Part shown: positions 1 through 22,930 of the stretch, one piece after another | How positions within the stretch are numbered: the first letter of the stretch is position 1 | Layout: every line of letters starts with the position of its first letter | Assembly (NCBI GenBank): GCA_012295275.1 | Contig: CM022677.1 | Location: 18,568,439-18,632,438, forward strand | From: Chrysomallon squamiferum | Lineage: Eukaryota > Mollusca > Gastropoda > Neomphalida > Peltospiridae | DNA: 64,000 nucleotides | Direction of reading: 5' to 3' | The notes under the pieces: model-generated | What the model was told of the DNA's origin: nothing | Database searches by the model: none | Seen by the model: only the letters and a program-made list of their open reading frames with translations | Program-made: the position numbers and the translations under genes

Positions 1-110
1 CGATCTCGACACCATTTTACGTCATCTGTAACAATGCGAAACGTAACTTTACCGATTCGTGACGTCATATATTTCATGGCTTTGCTGAGATAATATAAGT
101 GGTCTTTGTC
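1..110 (-). pseudogene. 3' fragment of a TNF-like family B gene
   Basis: The minus strand encodes a short open stretch with the motif KYMTSRIGKV. It matches the C-terminal end of the two larger family B copies (EYMTSRYGKV at about 39930-39960 and EYMTSRYG near 57215). The surrounding nucleotides, including TGACGTCATATAT, also match. Beyond the GKV motif the sequence diverges from the other copies, and the window edge cuts it at base 1. Upstream on the minus strand it runs into a GACAGA-rich tract instead of the rest of the gene, so only the last part is present. It is probably a truncated relic, unless the remainder is rearranged elsewhere. Confidence 0.4.
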
Positions 111-127
111 CTACTTCACTTTATTCA

Positions 128-467
128 TTATTCTCAGGGACAGAGAGATACAGAGAGAGAAAGAAACAGAGATAAAGACAGAGACAGAATGGGACAAAGA
201 GAGAGAGAAAGATAGAGAATGGGAGAGAGAGACAGAGAGACAGACAAACAGAGATAGACAGACACAGTGACAGAGACAGAACGCGAAAAAGAGAGACAGA
301 TAGAGACAAGAAGAGAAACGGAGAGAGACGGAGACAGCAGAGAGAGAAAGAATGGGAAATAGAGAGAGAGACAGATACATACAGAAAGATAATCAGAGAG
401 ACAGACACAGAGACAGAGAAGTAATGGGTCAAAGAAAGACAGAGAAATGGGAGAGACAGAGACAGAG
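128..467. repeat. GACAGA/GA-rich polypurine tract
   Basis: About 340 bases of almost pure purine on the plus strand, built from GAGA, GACAGA and AGAATGGG steps. The SLSLS-type open frames on the minus strand are products of this composition. The same mixture, including AGAATGGG, makes up 40660-41605. Confidence 0.85.
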
Positions 468-1165
468 TTTGTCCTCCTTGGAGACGCTAGAATTACCATG
501 TTGTAAATGTTAACATGGCTATATCAGGAATTAACTAATAATATTAAACCCCTTTAGTTTGAAACCTCGTCTTGTTTCTTTATTGTTTAGACATCTGATT
601 TTATGTAGTAACTAGTGGGTTACGTAGGTCTATATATATATTTGTATGTATGTATGTATGTGTGTATGCATGTATGTATGCATGTTTGTATGCATCTGAT
701 TATGTATGTATGTATGTATGTATGAATGTGTGTATGTATGTATGTATTGAAGTATTATAGCCATTGTTTTGGAGATAGGTTGTTAGTCTGAGATCAGACT
801 GAAAAATTAATCTCTAGATATTATGTATAAAACAGTGGTAGATAATAGCGGGGTATCTGAGGTGAACACTATGAGTGATTGCAAGCAGAGGTAACACAGT
901 AGTGACGCTATCAACTGTCTGTCACGTCAACGTCATGCTAATCAGTACATTATTTCACATAATTGCATATTCAAATACTTACTGAGATGTGCTATTTTAC
1001 CTTCAGTGATAAACATATTTAATGTCCCCCGTATGTTCACTTATGTAGTGAGGGGAAGTTTGTGGCATAAAACTGTTTGTAAATAACTACTATTAGATCA
1101 CATGATAGTGGACTGGTAGCATTACTGATGTTTAGAGATTCTTAATTCCTTGTCATATGACAACA
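468..1165. repeat. Dispersed 'TTTGTCCTCC' element (T element), copy 1
   Basis: Starts with TTTGTCCTCCTTGGAGACGC and continues through a conserved block ending in a GTAT microsatellite, then a GAGATCAGACTGAA block and a TGTCACGTCAACGT block. Related copies begin at 6769, 13619, 16751, 19933, 27717, about 35583 and about 45623. Four of these lie 3' of TNF last exons. No long open frame is shared by the copies, so it is treated as a non-coding repeat or duplicated intergenic DNA. Confidence 0.7.
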
Positions 1166-1261
1166 ACATTGTACTGGTTTAGTATTAAATTATGTTAGTT
1201 TTATTTAAAGGTGTTTAATAAGCTTCGTCACGGAACGTATTAAACTCAGGAGTCAAATTAC

Positions 1262-1430
1262 CAGTGTGCGTGTGTTTGTATGTGTGTATGTGTGTGTGCG
1301 TGTATCTTTGTTACTAGTCCGGTCAGTTGAGTGTCACCAGTACAGACATACACGCAAACACACACACACAGACATACACACACAATCACACACGGAAACA
1401 CACATAGACACATGTATATATACACCTAAA
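1262..1430. repeat. GT-rich / CA-rich imperfect palindrome
   Basis: A GT-rich arm (GTGTGTATGTGTGTGTGCG) is followed by a roughly 45-base unique core containing TTACTAGTCC and GAGTGTCACCAG, then a CA-rich arm. The two arms can pair with each other. A second copy lies at about 20997-21165 and part of the core recurs near 47740. Confidence 0.6.
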
Positions 1431-1938
1431 AGAAACTTCGCTATGATTTGATAGAAAAACAGGATAAATAATTTTAAATAATTAGGTTTTGATATGTTCA
1501 AAAATCATTAGCAAGGATCACTCATTTTTGAAAATGTCATTACAGTGCCTAAAAATTACTGCGTAAATAAATTTTATTTACTCGTGATATAAATTTAAAA
1601 CATACACACACGGAAACACACACATAAACACATATATATATATATACAGCTAAAAGAAACTTCGCTATGATTTGATATAAAAACAGTAAAAATAATTTTA
1701 AATAATTTGGTTTTCATATGTTCAAAAAGTATTAGAAAGGATCACTGATATAAATTTTAAATTACGATTAAACATTATACGATAAGTATTATCTTCTACT
1801 GGTTCTTTTCAAAACTTAATTTCTGAAGTCTGTAACTTATTATATAAATATATTTAGTTTCTAGTCTATTACACTAATGGCAGTTCTAAAAATAAGTGTT
1901 ACATCTTTAAAGAGAGAGAGGGATAATTGGGAGATATA

Positions 1939-1941
<3 letters not shown>

Positions 1942-2026
<85 letters not shown>
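1942..2026. repeat. (GA)n microsatellite
   Basis: Uninterrupted GA dinucleotides upstream of TNF copy 1, followed by ACATACATAC and a conserved ATGACTGTATGTCATTAG block. The same arrangement precedes copy 2 (22747-22930) and copy 7 (61470-61620). Confidence 0.9.
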
Positions 2027-2029
<3 letters not shown>

Positions 2030-3169
2030 AAGAGACAGACACATAGATACATACATACCTATATACATACATGACTGTATGTCATTAGGTATGCCCAAGA
2101 AAATAAATATATCAACTGCTAACTTTATTAAGTGGTTTTTATAAAATGTTCTCTCTGTAATTGCCTTCAGCTGTTTCTTTAGAAAAACAATTGAGTAATA
2201 AACAGATTATAAATAACAAGAAAATTAAAATAAAATAATGTAAAGAGCATAAATAAAAATATAAATAAATAAATTCAACTATTGAAATAAAAATGATACT
2301 GGAATTGTTATAAAATTGTATAGATAATTGTTATTTGCTTAAATAAAACTGGGTTATACATGTCTTAAGAATACACGTATAACACACATAAACTGTTTAT
2401 TTATTTATTTAGTATTTGGCGCAGAGTTGTCATTATAAATTTAAGTTCATTGTCATTATTATTGTTATTGTTGTCGTTGTTATCGTTGTTGTTGCTGCTG
2501 TTGTTGCTATTGTTGTTCTTTTTATTAGTTAATTATATATAAATGGAATCTGTCAAAACTGAAAGGACCTCTGCTGAATCATACTTTTTGATACTTGTCG
2601 TTTATACTACTACTACTACCACGACGACGACGAAAACAACAACAACAACTACTACAACACCAAAAACTAAACTAAATAAAAAAAATTGATTCAGTATCTG
2701 AAATCGAAATAATTGCCAAAAAATCAGAATCACAGGGTGAATACAGTGACGTAGACAGTGACTTAGAAATGACAGTGTAGGGTTGCAGTACAAAGAAAAA
2801 TGTATTACAGGTAACTAAAAATCACAGGTTGTGTATAAAAAAGTATAAAAAATTTTAACCGACAATGATTATCAGATTGAGTTTAAGTTATTTGGCTAAG
2901 TGACGAGTTTGAAATACTAAATGTGGATCGCATGAACATTGGTATGACTGTCATTGATAACTGGCAAAACGCCATGTCTCACCCTGTTCACGATCTTATG
3001 TCTCACCCCATTCACAAAACGATCATATATTCACGGTGTTTCAAAAACGTTTAATCATCTCATTAGTCACAAAACGTCTTAAAACGTCTTAAAAGAAACA
3101 TCAAACAAACATTTCTCAGTTCGCAGTTTGTATCTGAGCGATATACAAGTTTTCTGAGATAAAAAAGAA
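2027..3169 (+). other. Duplicated 5' flank of TNF copy 1
   Basis: This stretch has no gene that I can support. It contains TTG/ACG triplet tracts near 2460-2660 and the segment TTAATTATATATAAATGGA, and ends in a block just before the ATG (CATTTCTCAGTTCGCAGTTT). It aligns by eye with 22930-24091 and 61620-62637, so it belongs to the duplicated unit. The conserved 100 bases before the ATG are the likeliest place for the 5' UTR and promoter, but I see no firm TATA box. Confidence 0.5.
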
Positions 3170-3589
3170 ATGGATCATAACAACGAAAGTTTGTTACAAA
3201 ACACAGAAGCGAAACAGAGAGAAAGATGTAATCCAGGTAGCAGTGACGAGCCACTCATCAAACCAAATGGAGAAGAAAATTTAGACAAAGATAAACACGG
3301 AGAAAAAGAGAAAAATAAATTCTGGACACAGGTCATTGTCCTTTTTCTTTTCATCGACATCTTTCTGGTGATCGTTATATCTCTAACTTTCACTACACCA
3401 CGGGTGCAGTCACAACGTCAAACCGTTGTGCAATGGGACGACGACGTCTGCTTTCCGTGCAAAGATGTTTATCTCACCGACGATGACAAAACTGACAACA
3501 TCTACGACTTCGACGTTCGAGAAGATGGAAATATTTGCTGTGCTGGTCGTGAGCGAAACCTGATCGACATCGTAACAAAGGTTTTTATA

Positions 3590-3624
<35 letters not shown>

Positions 3625-4064
3625 CATCATTATTATTAGTAGTAGTAGTAGTATTGGTCGTAGTTTTTATTTTATTATTACTTATTATTATTATTATTGT
3701 TGTTTATGTTGTTGCTGTTGTTCATGTATGTATGTATGTATTCTATAATGTTCTTAATCAAATAAAATTTGTTGATTCTTTTCTACAATTCTATTTATTT
3801 GCAGTTTGTAGAAACACAGTACCAGCAAGACAGAGCCAAAAGTGAGTGGTAAATCATTCTTAATCTACAATAATATTCTTAATAAATTTAAAACTAAAAC
3901 TGTCATTTGTGACACACACACACACACACACATACACATACAAACACACATACACACATACACACATACACATACACAAACATACATTCAGATACACACA
4001 TAAATTCCGCGAAAATTTGAAAAATCAAAAAACTGATCTCTTCTTCTCTGTGTCTATCTGCCCC

Positions 4065-4099
<35 letters not shown>

Positions 4100-4937
4100 T
4101 TCTCTGTCTGATTGTGTCACTCATTAATACGAGAATAAACACACACACCGACACAGATACACACAAACACACACACACAAAACATATATATACCTACAAT
4201 ATATAACAAAAAAACCCACCAGAAAACACACAGGTATGTTTTAAACTACATATTCAGGCTTCGACAGTAAGGCACGTCTGAACGACATTGTCTAGTAAAC
4301 GACTGGTTCGGTCTAATCACAACTGTTTCTAACTAGCCCGACTGGTCGTGTTAATAATGTATGAACTGTGAATTAATTTGCCATCCAGTGATCGTATAAA
4401 CATTAGTATATTCTGTTTTTATTCATCCGAGGATTGAGGAAATATAAAACTATCGACGTGGAAATCCCCGGTTCTATAAATAGACATGTTATGGGCAGTG
4501 TGCAGTGAATACACTAAACAATCCCAACTTCGTGCTAACCGCTGACTAATACTGAAATTTTTGTAGAGGCGGGATTCGTTAAAACTCGGTCGATTCCGTA
4601 CCTCGTTATACATTCGGAACATTTCGTACATTTCTTTGAAATATAAGCGTAGCGAAATGTGACGAGGTGTTCCGACTGACCGGAATCGACCGAGAGATTT
4701 AAAAACATTAACGTCGAAATATATGTATATATACATGTCATTTGTTTTTTTAGATTCTGAATCACATTTTGATGGGGAGAATGACCGCTCAGCATATCTA
4801 CGCGGAATTGACTTGGCGAGGTCAGGTGAGGTCAAAGTTCATTAAAAACTAAACAGTAATGAGATATTCAAATATTAGATATCATTTTTAAAAAACAGAT
4901 GTGTTCATTATGTTACCATATTAAATATTTATTATAA

Positions 4938-4976
<39 letters not shown>

Positions 4977-5082
4977 TTATCAGTCTGTTTATTAGAAGTT
5001 CTAGCTTTAATGTGGATTTGTAGCTATGTATGAGATAGAGAGAGAGAAACAGAGTTTGCTAAACAATTGTTGATAATTATTA

Positions 5083-5123
<41 letters not shown>

Positions 5124-5512
5124 AAGGACAAAATATACTGCACTGGAACCAAACCTCTTCGTTCATTGGGAAGAAGATGATGTACAAAGATGGCCGCATT
5201 CAAGTAAAAACGCCTGGCACGTGTTTTATTTACGCTCATCTTGATTTCGTGAACAACCAAACACAAGACGTCGCCACTTCTGTTCATTCCATCTGGCTTA
5301 GAAATGGCGGGAAACACGAAGAGAAATTACTCGAACTTTTCCAGTCTCAGTGTGTGGTGACGTCATCAGCGACAGCAGGGTTTACTCCCACTTACCAAGG
5401 CGCTTTGTTTGAACTGAAAGCAGACGACAGTATTGAACTGCGCGTGCAGAACTTTAAACATCTTGAAAAGGACATCAACGAACACAACTTCGGAATTTAT
5501 TGCTTTCAGTAA
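3170..5512 (+). CDS. TNF ligand family protein, copy 1 (four exons)
   Basis: Exons are 3170-3580, 3805-3841, 4754-4825 and 5124-5512, joined in phases 0, 1 and 1, giving 302 residues. The product is a type II membrane ligand expected to bind TNF receptors as a trimer. Residues 1-51 are a charged cytoplasmic tail, and about 52-75 (FWTQVIVLFLF...) are the membrane anchor. A stalk follows with CFPC (94-97) and ICC (122-124). The TNF domain starts at RSAYL (161-165) and W181. It includes GTCFIYAHLDF (205-215), IWLR (230-233), the strand motif GALFELKADDSIEL (266-279) and the C-terminal FGIYCF. Sequons are N182-Q-T and N218-Q-T. C207, C250 and C300 are present. No RxxR-type furin site is seen between anchor and domain. 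The first donor, AAG|GTTTTT, is weak; the other two are GTGAGT and GTGAGG. ATTAAA at 5562 is a possible poly(A) signal. The family is clear, but the exact ligand type is not. Confidence 0.9.
4254..4700 (+). other. Conserved intron 2 blocks with 14 bp inverted repeat
   Basis: Two blocks in intron 2 (about 4254-4430 and 4470-4700) are preserved in every copy that reaches this point (near 24930, 33655, 43765 and 63590). The second contains a perfect 14 bp inverted repeat, CTCGGTCGATTCCG at 4585-4598 and its complement at 4681-4694. The 82-base interior holds further complementary pieces (CCTCGT/ACGAGG and CATTTCG/CGAAATG). The block could be an old mobile-element relic or a structured intronic element. 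Recent duplication alone could also explain the conservation. Confidence 0.6.
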
Positions 5513-6768
5513 TTTTCTATAACTAACAAGTGGAGATGTCCTGATTTAGTAAAAGAAAATGATTAAACACGAAACACAAACTTACAAAGCAGACATAACT
5601 TTCACTAACAAAAGTTTGATGAGAATCAGTTTTGTAAACTTAATGCTATTATTATTACTACTTCTACCTCTACTAGTGCTACTAATATTACAAAAATTAT
5701 TACAGTAATTATTTTATTTCTTGCATATTTTGTTCTAAAATAATAATAAAAGTACTAATAGTAGTAGTAGTAGTTTAAGTAGTAGTAGTAGTAGTAGTAG
5801 TAGTAATAATAATAATAATTATAGTGCTGTTACTAATGACGAAAATGATGATCGTGGCAAATAATGTCTCTTTAATATGTGACAATCAAGTATTATATAA
5901 ACTATGTGTGACCCAGACAAAGAATCTCTTTTTAATATTTAACAATTATGTATTATATAAGCTGTTTGTGTGCAGACAATGAATCTTCTGTTTAATATGT
6001 GAGTTTAGCAACTGAAGGAATGTCATGCATATTTGTATTTAAAAGGTTTATGATTTAATTATTATTAATGTCTTATATATCCATACAGGATTTTTCCAGA
6101 GACTTCTATGATATTATCGTATACAATCTGTTATATGGTGTTTTGCCCTTTTTTTTCAGTAACAATCGATGTCCAGCACTCGTGATTTACTCAGCAACGG
6201 GCACATGCGCAGTAGCTTTTCCATTTCATTGAAACTACGATCTGTTATTATATGCGAGTTTAGCAATTGAAATAATTATATGTCTATATGTATTTTAAAA
6301 GTTTATGGTTTAATTATTACTAATGTCTCATATATGCATACATTGTTTATATAGAGATTTACATAAAATGTTATTAGTTCTGGTTAACTGTGGTAGAAAT
6401 GATTACAAACAGATTAGCAGGGTAGTAATGTTAGTATTTCAGGTGTCCAGGAATCAGAAATAGATAAACACGAAATCACACCTGTTACTCTCGTGTAATC
6501 AAGAGGTTCATGTTTTTCTACAAAAGAGAACAGAGCCTCTGCTGAAGTTAATTGTTTTTGTTAAAGATTACAATTTTATCAGTAAATGAACTTTAACTGT
6601 TGATATTAATATCTATATGCATGTAATTGACTTACCTTCAGTTATTTTTCTAATGAACCGTATATTAATACAGGTATTACGTTTTTGACTTTTTTTTAAA
6701 GTAACCATCAATTGTTTTCTGTTGCTTTCATAAAAAAATTTATGATTTGTTTTGTTGACGTGGTCAGT
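5513..6768 (+). other. 3' flank of TNF copy 1, no gene seen
   Basis: AT-rich sequence with TAG/AAT triplet tracts at 5740-5820. It contains a short internal duplication: ATGTGACAATCAAGTATTATATAAAC recurs with changes near 5935, and TTTAGCAACTGAA near 6005 recurs near 6260. The first 100 bases match the 3' flanks of the other TNF copies and probably hold the 3' UTR. Confidence 0.5.
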
Positions 6769-6928
6769 TTGTCCTCCTTGGAGAGGCCTAAGTTACTATG
6801 TTGTTAATGTTAACATTGCTATATCAGGAATTTACTAATATTAAATCCCTTTAATTTGAAACCTCGTCTTGTTTCTTTATTCCTTAGACACGTGATTTTA
6901 TGTAGTGAGTAACTAGTAGGTTACGTAC

Positions 6929-6979
<51 letters not shown>

Positions 6980-7260
6980 ATATGTGTGTATGTATATATG
7001 TGTGTATGTATGTATGTATTGAATTATTATAACCATTATTTTGGAGATAGGTTGTTTGTGTGAGATCAGACTGAACAAAGTATTCTCTAGTTATTATCTC
7101 TAAAACAGTGTGTGACAATAGCGGGGTATCTGAGGTCAACACTGTGAGTGATGTTATCAACTGACTGTCACGTACGTCTATGTATATATATATACATTGT
7201 GTAATTCCAAGCAGAGGTAACACAGTAGTGACGTTATCAACTAACTGTCACGTCAACGTC
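6769..7260. repeat. T element, copy 2
   Basis: Begins TTTGTCCTCCTTGGAGAGGC and carries the same core as 468-1165, with an (AT)n tract at 6931-6975 where other copies have GTAT repeats. A second short TCTATGTATATATATATACA segment interrupts it near 7165. It ends abruptly in (GA)n at 7264, after CCTGCTAA, where other copies continue with TCAGTACATTATTTCAC. Confidence 0.65.
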
Positions 7261-7263
7261 CTG

Positions 7264-9525
<2,262 letters not shown>

Positions 9526-10165
9526 AGGACGAGGTTAAACTCTGACGTATGTTTTCAGTCTCCCTCAGCGAATGACTTAATGACATTGACATTTTCGTCG
9601 ACTGAAACAATGTATCACAGGTTAGCTAGGTGACGTATGACAGCGATATCTTGAAAAATCTTGTATCGAGAGAACACTAGTTTCAGTTATGTTCTTAATT
9701 ACTCAGTCTGCCGTAACAAGTTGAGGTATTTGGTTCTTCGAGTTACAAATACTTGTAGGCTTTGTTCATGTATGCAGGTGTTTGTGTGAGTATATCAGTA
9801 AAGATACAATCTTCAATATAGCGTGCGCATTAGGAATGAGAAATATCTCTATTGCTGTCTGGCAGAATATCAAACAACACAACCTTTTGAAGACAACACT
9901 ACAACGATCTAAAAGCAATTCGTCAAAAAAAGAAAAGAAGACAAAACAAAATAAAATTTTCATTTTTTTTCTGTGATTGGTTATTATTTCTATTTATTTT
10001 CTTTTATTAGCTATTATTTTATTTCTTTTCTATTATTAGATAATATTTTTACATTTTATTTTTTTAACCTATTATTTTTATTTATTTTCTATTATTAGTA
10101 ATTGTTTTATTTGTTTTTTATTATTAGTTATTACTTTTATTTATTTTGGACTATTAAATATAATT
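9526..10165. repeat. R element with TATTAG minisatellite, copy 1
   Basis: The R element carries TGTATCACAGGTTAGCTAGG and a block ending AACACTACAACGATCTAAAAGC. It is followed by a minisatellite of about 30 bp units of the type TTTATTTATTTTCTATTATTAG. Other R copies are at about 11760-12680, 14455-15425, 17640-18605, 47990-48570 and 51455-51885. A 60-odd-residue frame at 9782-9976 recurs in part in the other copies, but its length and ends are not conserved. Confidence 0.6.
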
Positions 10166-10394
10166 AGCTTGTAGATTAAATACTTTGACAAATAATTATT
10201 GTTCTGGTAAACTTTTTTTGTGATAACTAAACAAAATGGCCATTTGTTTTGGCTGTTCTACTTTCTGTGTTTGTGATATTGTCTTTCGTTCATTTATTCG
10301 TTCGTCTAAAGCTGTATTCTCCTCTTTACTGTGACAATGTTTTGTGAAAATATCTCGTACACGCACCAGCATCTATACATCCCATATGTAATCA

Positions 10395-10490
10395 CGCACT
10401 GATTCGCACATACAGGCACATGGACACACAGACACAGAGACACAGACACAGAGACACACAGACACACAGACACACAGACACCCACAAGGA
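10395..10490. repeat. Short ACACAGAC array
   Basis: A roughly 95-base array of ACACAGACAC/GAGACACAG steps preceded by the conserved CATCCCATATGTAATCACGC. The same leader precedes the larger arrays at 13130, 16265, 19445 and 48825. Confidence 0.8.
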
Positions 10491-10559
10491 AATAAGAAAA
10501 CGACACAGTATCTTTTGAAAAGTTCTAAATTTGTATCTACATTGGTAAAAATAATCCTT

Positions 10560-11044
10560 TTTCCTTTATTGTTTCTTCAAGCATATATTAAGTATAATAA
10601 ATAAATAAATCAATAAGAATAGAACAGTATATAATATTTGCCCCTTTGATATTAAATAAAAGGATAACGTGTTTAAAGTCTGTTATATTTTTATTATCGT
10701 GTGTTTGAAATGTAAATTATCTGTGTCATGCGTGTCACTTCGCGATTAAAAATCCCCATTCTATTTATAGATTGAAATAAAGTTTTCAAACAGGTACCAT
10801 GCTCGGGTAATCTGAGACAACAAATTACTCGTAATAAATCTAAAGGGACATTGACTCAAAATAATAGATATTAACTCTATATTAATATATATATTTATTA
10901 TTACAATAAGATGACTAAAATGCATAAACTAGTGTGTTTTCCCCTTTACCAGCATCGTAACATTGTTACTAACCCTCATTTATAATAAATTATTAAAATA
11001 CGAGAGTATAAAATAATTATAATATATTATCCACTATAAATATG

Positions 11045-11083
<39 letters not shown>

Positions 11084-11590
11084 ATGTATGTATGTATGTA
11101 TGTCCAGACACATATTTTAAAACCATTATAATAAATGTATTATTATGTAGTTGAATTTACAGTATTTTTTCAAATGTTGATATGAAATAGCGATGATACT
11201 GAAATCGTTATTATAATTGTATTATCATCCTTGAATATTGCTTCAGTTATATATTAAACCGGTTTGAAAAGAGATCAGGCGGGATAACCAGTCTTTTTCC
11301 TTTCCTTAACGTTTGAGGCCTAGTGTCACGTGATCTTGGGCAAACGTCTAGTTTCGCATCTTGAATGTAATATAATAACTACAGGAAGTATTACTGTTAC
11401 TAAAAATAACTGGCAAAGTGCGAAATCTGATACGAATCACTGGGTGCATACAGTGACTTTGCACAATTACTTTGCACAATTACTTTGCACAATAACTTGG
11501 CAATAACTTTCAAAATAACTTTGCAATGACTTTATATGACGTTGCAATATTTTTGAGAATAACATTGAGTTTATGCTCATAGACTACATG
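10560..11590. other. Intergenic block including block X, no gene seen
   Basis: Includes the phrase AACACGATCTCC-like tail near 10680, an (AT)n/(GTAT)n tract near 11047-11103 and block X at about 11130-11330 (TTATATATTAAACCGGTTTG). It ends in a TTTGCACAATTAC triplication at 11458-11500. Block X recurs at about 26765-27110, 39180-39540 and 56460-56860. Confidence 0.5.
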
Positions 11591-11632
11591 CTTAGACTAC
11601 AGAGAAGAATGTATTATAGATAATAACAAAAC

Positions 11633-11636
<4 letters not shown>

Positions 11637-11706
<70 letters not shown>

Positions 11707-11745
11707 ACAGAGAGAGAGAGAGAGAGAGATAAACAGAGAGAGAAA
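11637..11745. repeat. (GA)n microsatellite
   Basis: GA repeats with two GATAAACAGA interruptions, directly next to an R element. Confidence 0.9.
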
Positions 11746-11759
11746 GGGAGGGAGTGAGT

Positions 11760-12680
11760 TAGGAAGGCGAAGAGTAAAGTTCGTGAGATTGCGCAGATGA
11801 ACAAACAACTAATAAAGACGAGATTAAACTCTGCCGTATATTTACGTGATCGAATGACATAAAGACTGAAACAAGATATCACAAGTTAGCTGGGTGACGG
11901 ATTGTAACGAATGCTGCAAGTAATTGAGGTTTTGGTCTGTCGAGTTACAAATACTTAGTAGGCTTGTGCATGTATGTAGGTGGTTTTGAGAGTGTATTTG
12001 TACAAGTGCGTAGGTGTTTGTATGATTATATGAGTAAAGAGACAATGTTCAATATAACATGCGCATTAGCAATGAGAAATAGCTCTATTGTTGTCAGGCA
12101 GTATATTTAGACTCCGTCAGCGAATGACGTAATGACATTTTCGTCGACTGGAACAATGTATCACAGGTTAGCTAGGTGACGTATGACAGCGATATCTTGA
12201 AAAATCTTGTATCGAGAGAACAGTAGTTTCAATTATGTTCTTAATTACTTAGTCGGCCGGAACAAGAGATATTTTGTTCTTCGAGTTATAAATACTTCGT
12301 TGGTTTTGTACAAGTATGCAGGTATTTGTGTGAGTATGTGACTAAAGATACAATCTTCAGTATTGCGTGCGCATTAGGAATAAGAAATATCTCTATTGCT
12401 GTCAGGCAGAATATCAAACAACACAACCAGTTGAGGACAACACTACAACGATCTAAAAGCAATTCTTAAAAAGAACGACAAACCAAAAGAAAATTATTAC
12501 TTCTATTTTTTTTTTACTATGATTAGTTAATATTTTTATTTCTTTTCTATTATTAGTTAGTATTTTTCTTAATTCTCGATTATTATCTATAATTTTTATT
12601 ATTTTCTATAATTAGCTATTATTTTATTTGTTTTCTATTATTAATTAGCATTTTTATTTATTTTTGACTACTAAGTCTAA
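11760..12680. repeat. R element, two overlapping partial copies
   Basis: A first partial copy (about 11775-12100) and a second, fuller one (about 12105-12480) lie head to tail and are followed by the TATTAG minisatellite at 12495-12680. This is a local duplication of the same element seen at 9526. Confidence 0.6.
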
Positions 12681-13038
12681 TTAGCTCGTACATTAAATAC
12701 TTTCAGAAATAATTGTTGTTGTTCTAAAACGTTCATTGTGATAACGAAACAAAATGGTCATTTGTTTTGGCTGTACTACTTTCTGTGTTTGTTATCTTGT
12801 CTTTCGTTCATTTATTCATTCTTTGTTTCATTCACTTAATTTCGTTTTTCCCGTACTAACAAATAAAAACATAAATATTTCTTAGCTATTTCTTGTTTCT
12901 GTCATTTTATTTCTTTAGTATCTTTGACTACTCCTTAATTCTCTGAATGTTTCTTTCTCTCTCTCTGTACTTTCTTTTTCTTCGATTTGTTTTGACTCTC
13001 TTAATTGTCTATAATGCTTTATTCTTGTGTTTTTTTAA

Positions 13039-22179
<9,141 letters not shown>

Positions 22180-22310
22180 TTTTTGTTCTATATTATTCAT
22201 ATTCTCCAAATGTTCTTTCTGTTATACTGTCACTCTCTGTACTTCTTGCATTTTTTGTTGACAATGTATACCAATAGGCTGTAAAGATTACAGTGATAAA
22301 GAATGAATTG
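22180..22310 (+). mobile_element. LINE 3' end fragment
   Basis: Contains TATTATTCATATTCTCCAAA, then ACCAATAGGCTGTAAAGATT and a GATAAAGAATGAATTG tail. The same 3' end is attached to coding remnants at 31622-32237 and 60410-61102, where the LINE identity is clearer. A further worn tail lies near 23560-23680. Confidence 0.5.
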
Positions 22311-22746
22311 GTCCACATATCTCTACAATAAACAGATATAAACCAAACATTAAACCCATTTGACTGACTGCCTGAATTGATATCATTTTGTCATTACGCC
22401 TAGAGCGTCACGGTCTTGGGCATTACGTCAAATGTCTAGCTGCATGTGTTGACTATAAAAATTACTGTTACTAAAAATAATTGGCAAAGTGCGAAATCTG
22501 GTTGCATACAATGACTTTGACAATTACTTTGCAATGACTTTGACAATGACTTTGACAAAGACATTCAAAATAACTTTGCAATTACCTTATATGACGTTGC
22601 AATGTCTTTGAAAATGACATTGAGTTTATTCTCATAGACTACATGATTACAGTACAGAGAAGATTGTATTATAGATAATAACAAAACTGAAAACCACTGG
22701 TTGGACAGACGATATCGTGTATAAACATTTCACATAGGGAAGAAAA

Positions 22747-22748
22747 AT

Positions 22749-22846
<98 letters not shown>

Positions 22847-22930
22847 CAATTGGGAGAGAGAGAGAAAGAGAGAAAAAAGAGAGATATACATACATACATA
22901 CATACATACATACATACATACATGCATGAC
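22747..22930. repeat. (GA)n plus (CATA)n tracts
   Basis: (GA)n to about 22843, an interrupted GA segment, then CATACATACATA to 22925, followed by the conserved TGACTGTATGTCATTAGGTG block that also precedes copies 1 and 7. Confidence 0.9.

Noticed and set aside
4535-4795. Conserved minus-strand frame with cysteines (ISKKCTKCSECITRYGIDR) across intron 2 of all copies
   Set aside because: It runs antisense inside intron 2, its ends differ in each copy and stops enter copies 4 and 5. Similarity follows from the duplicated DNA.
9782-9976. Frame MCEYISKDTIFNIACALGMRN in R elements as a possible gene
   Set aside because: Length and both ends vary between R copies, the start depends on a non-ATG codon in places, and it lies in a high-copy repeat.
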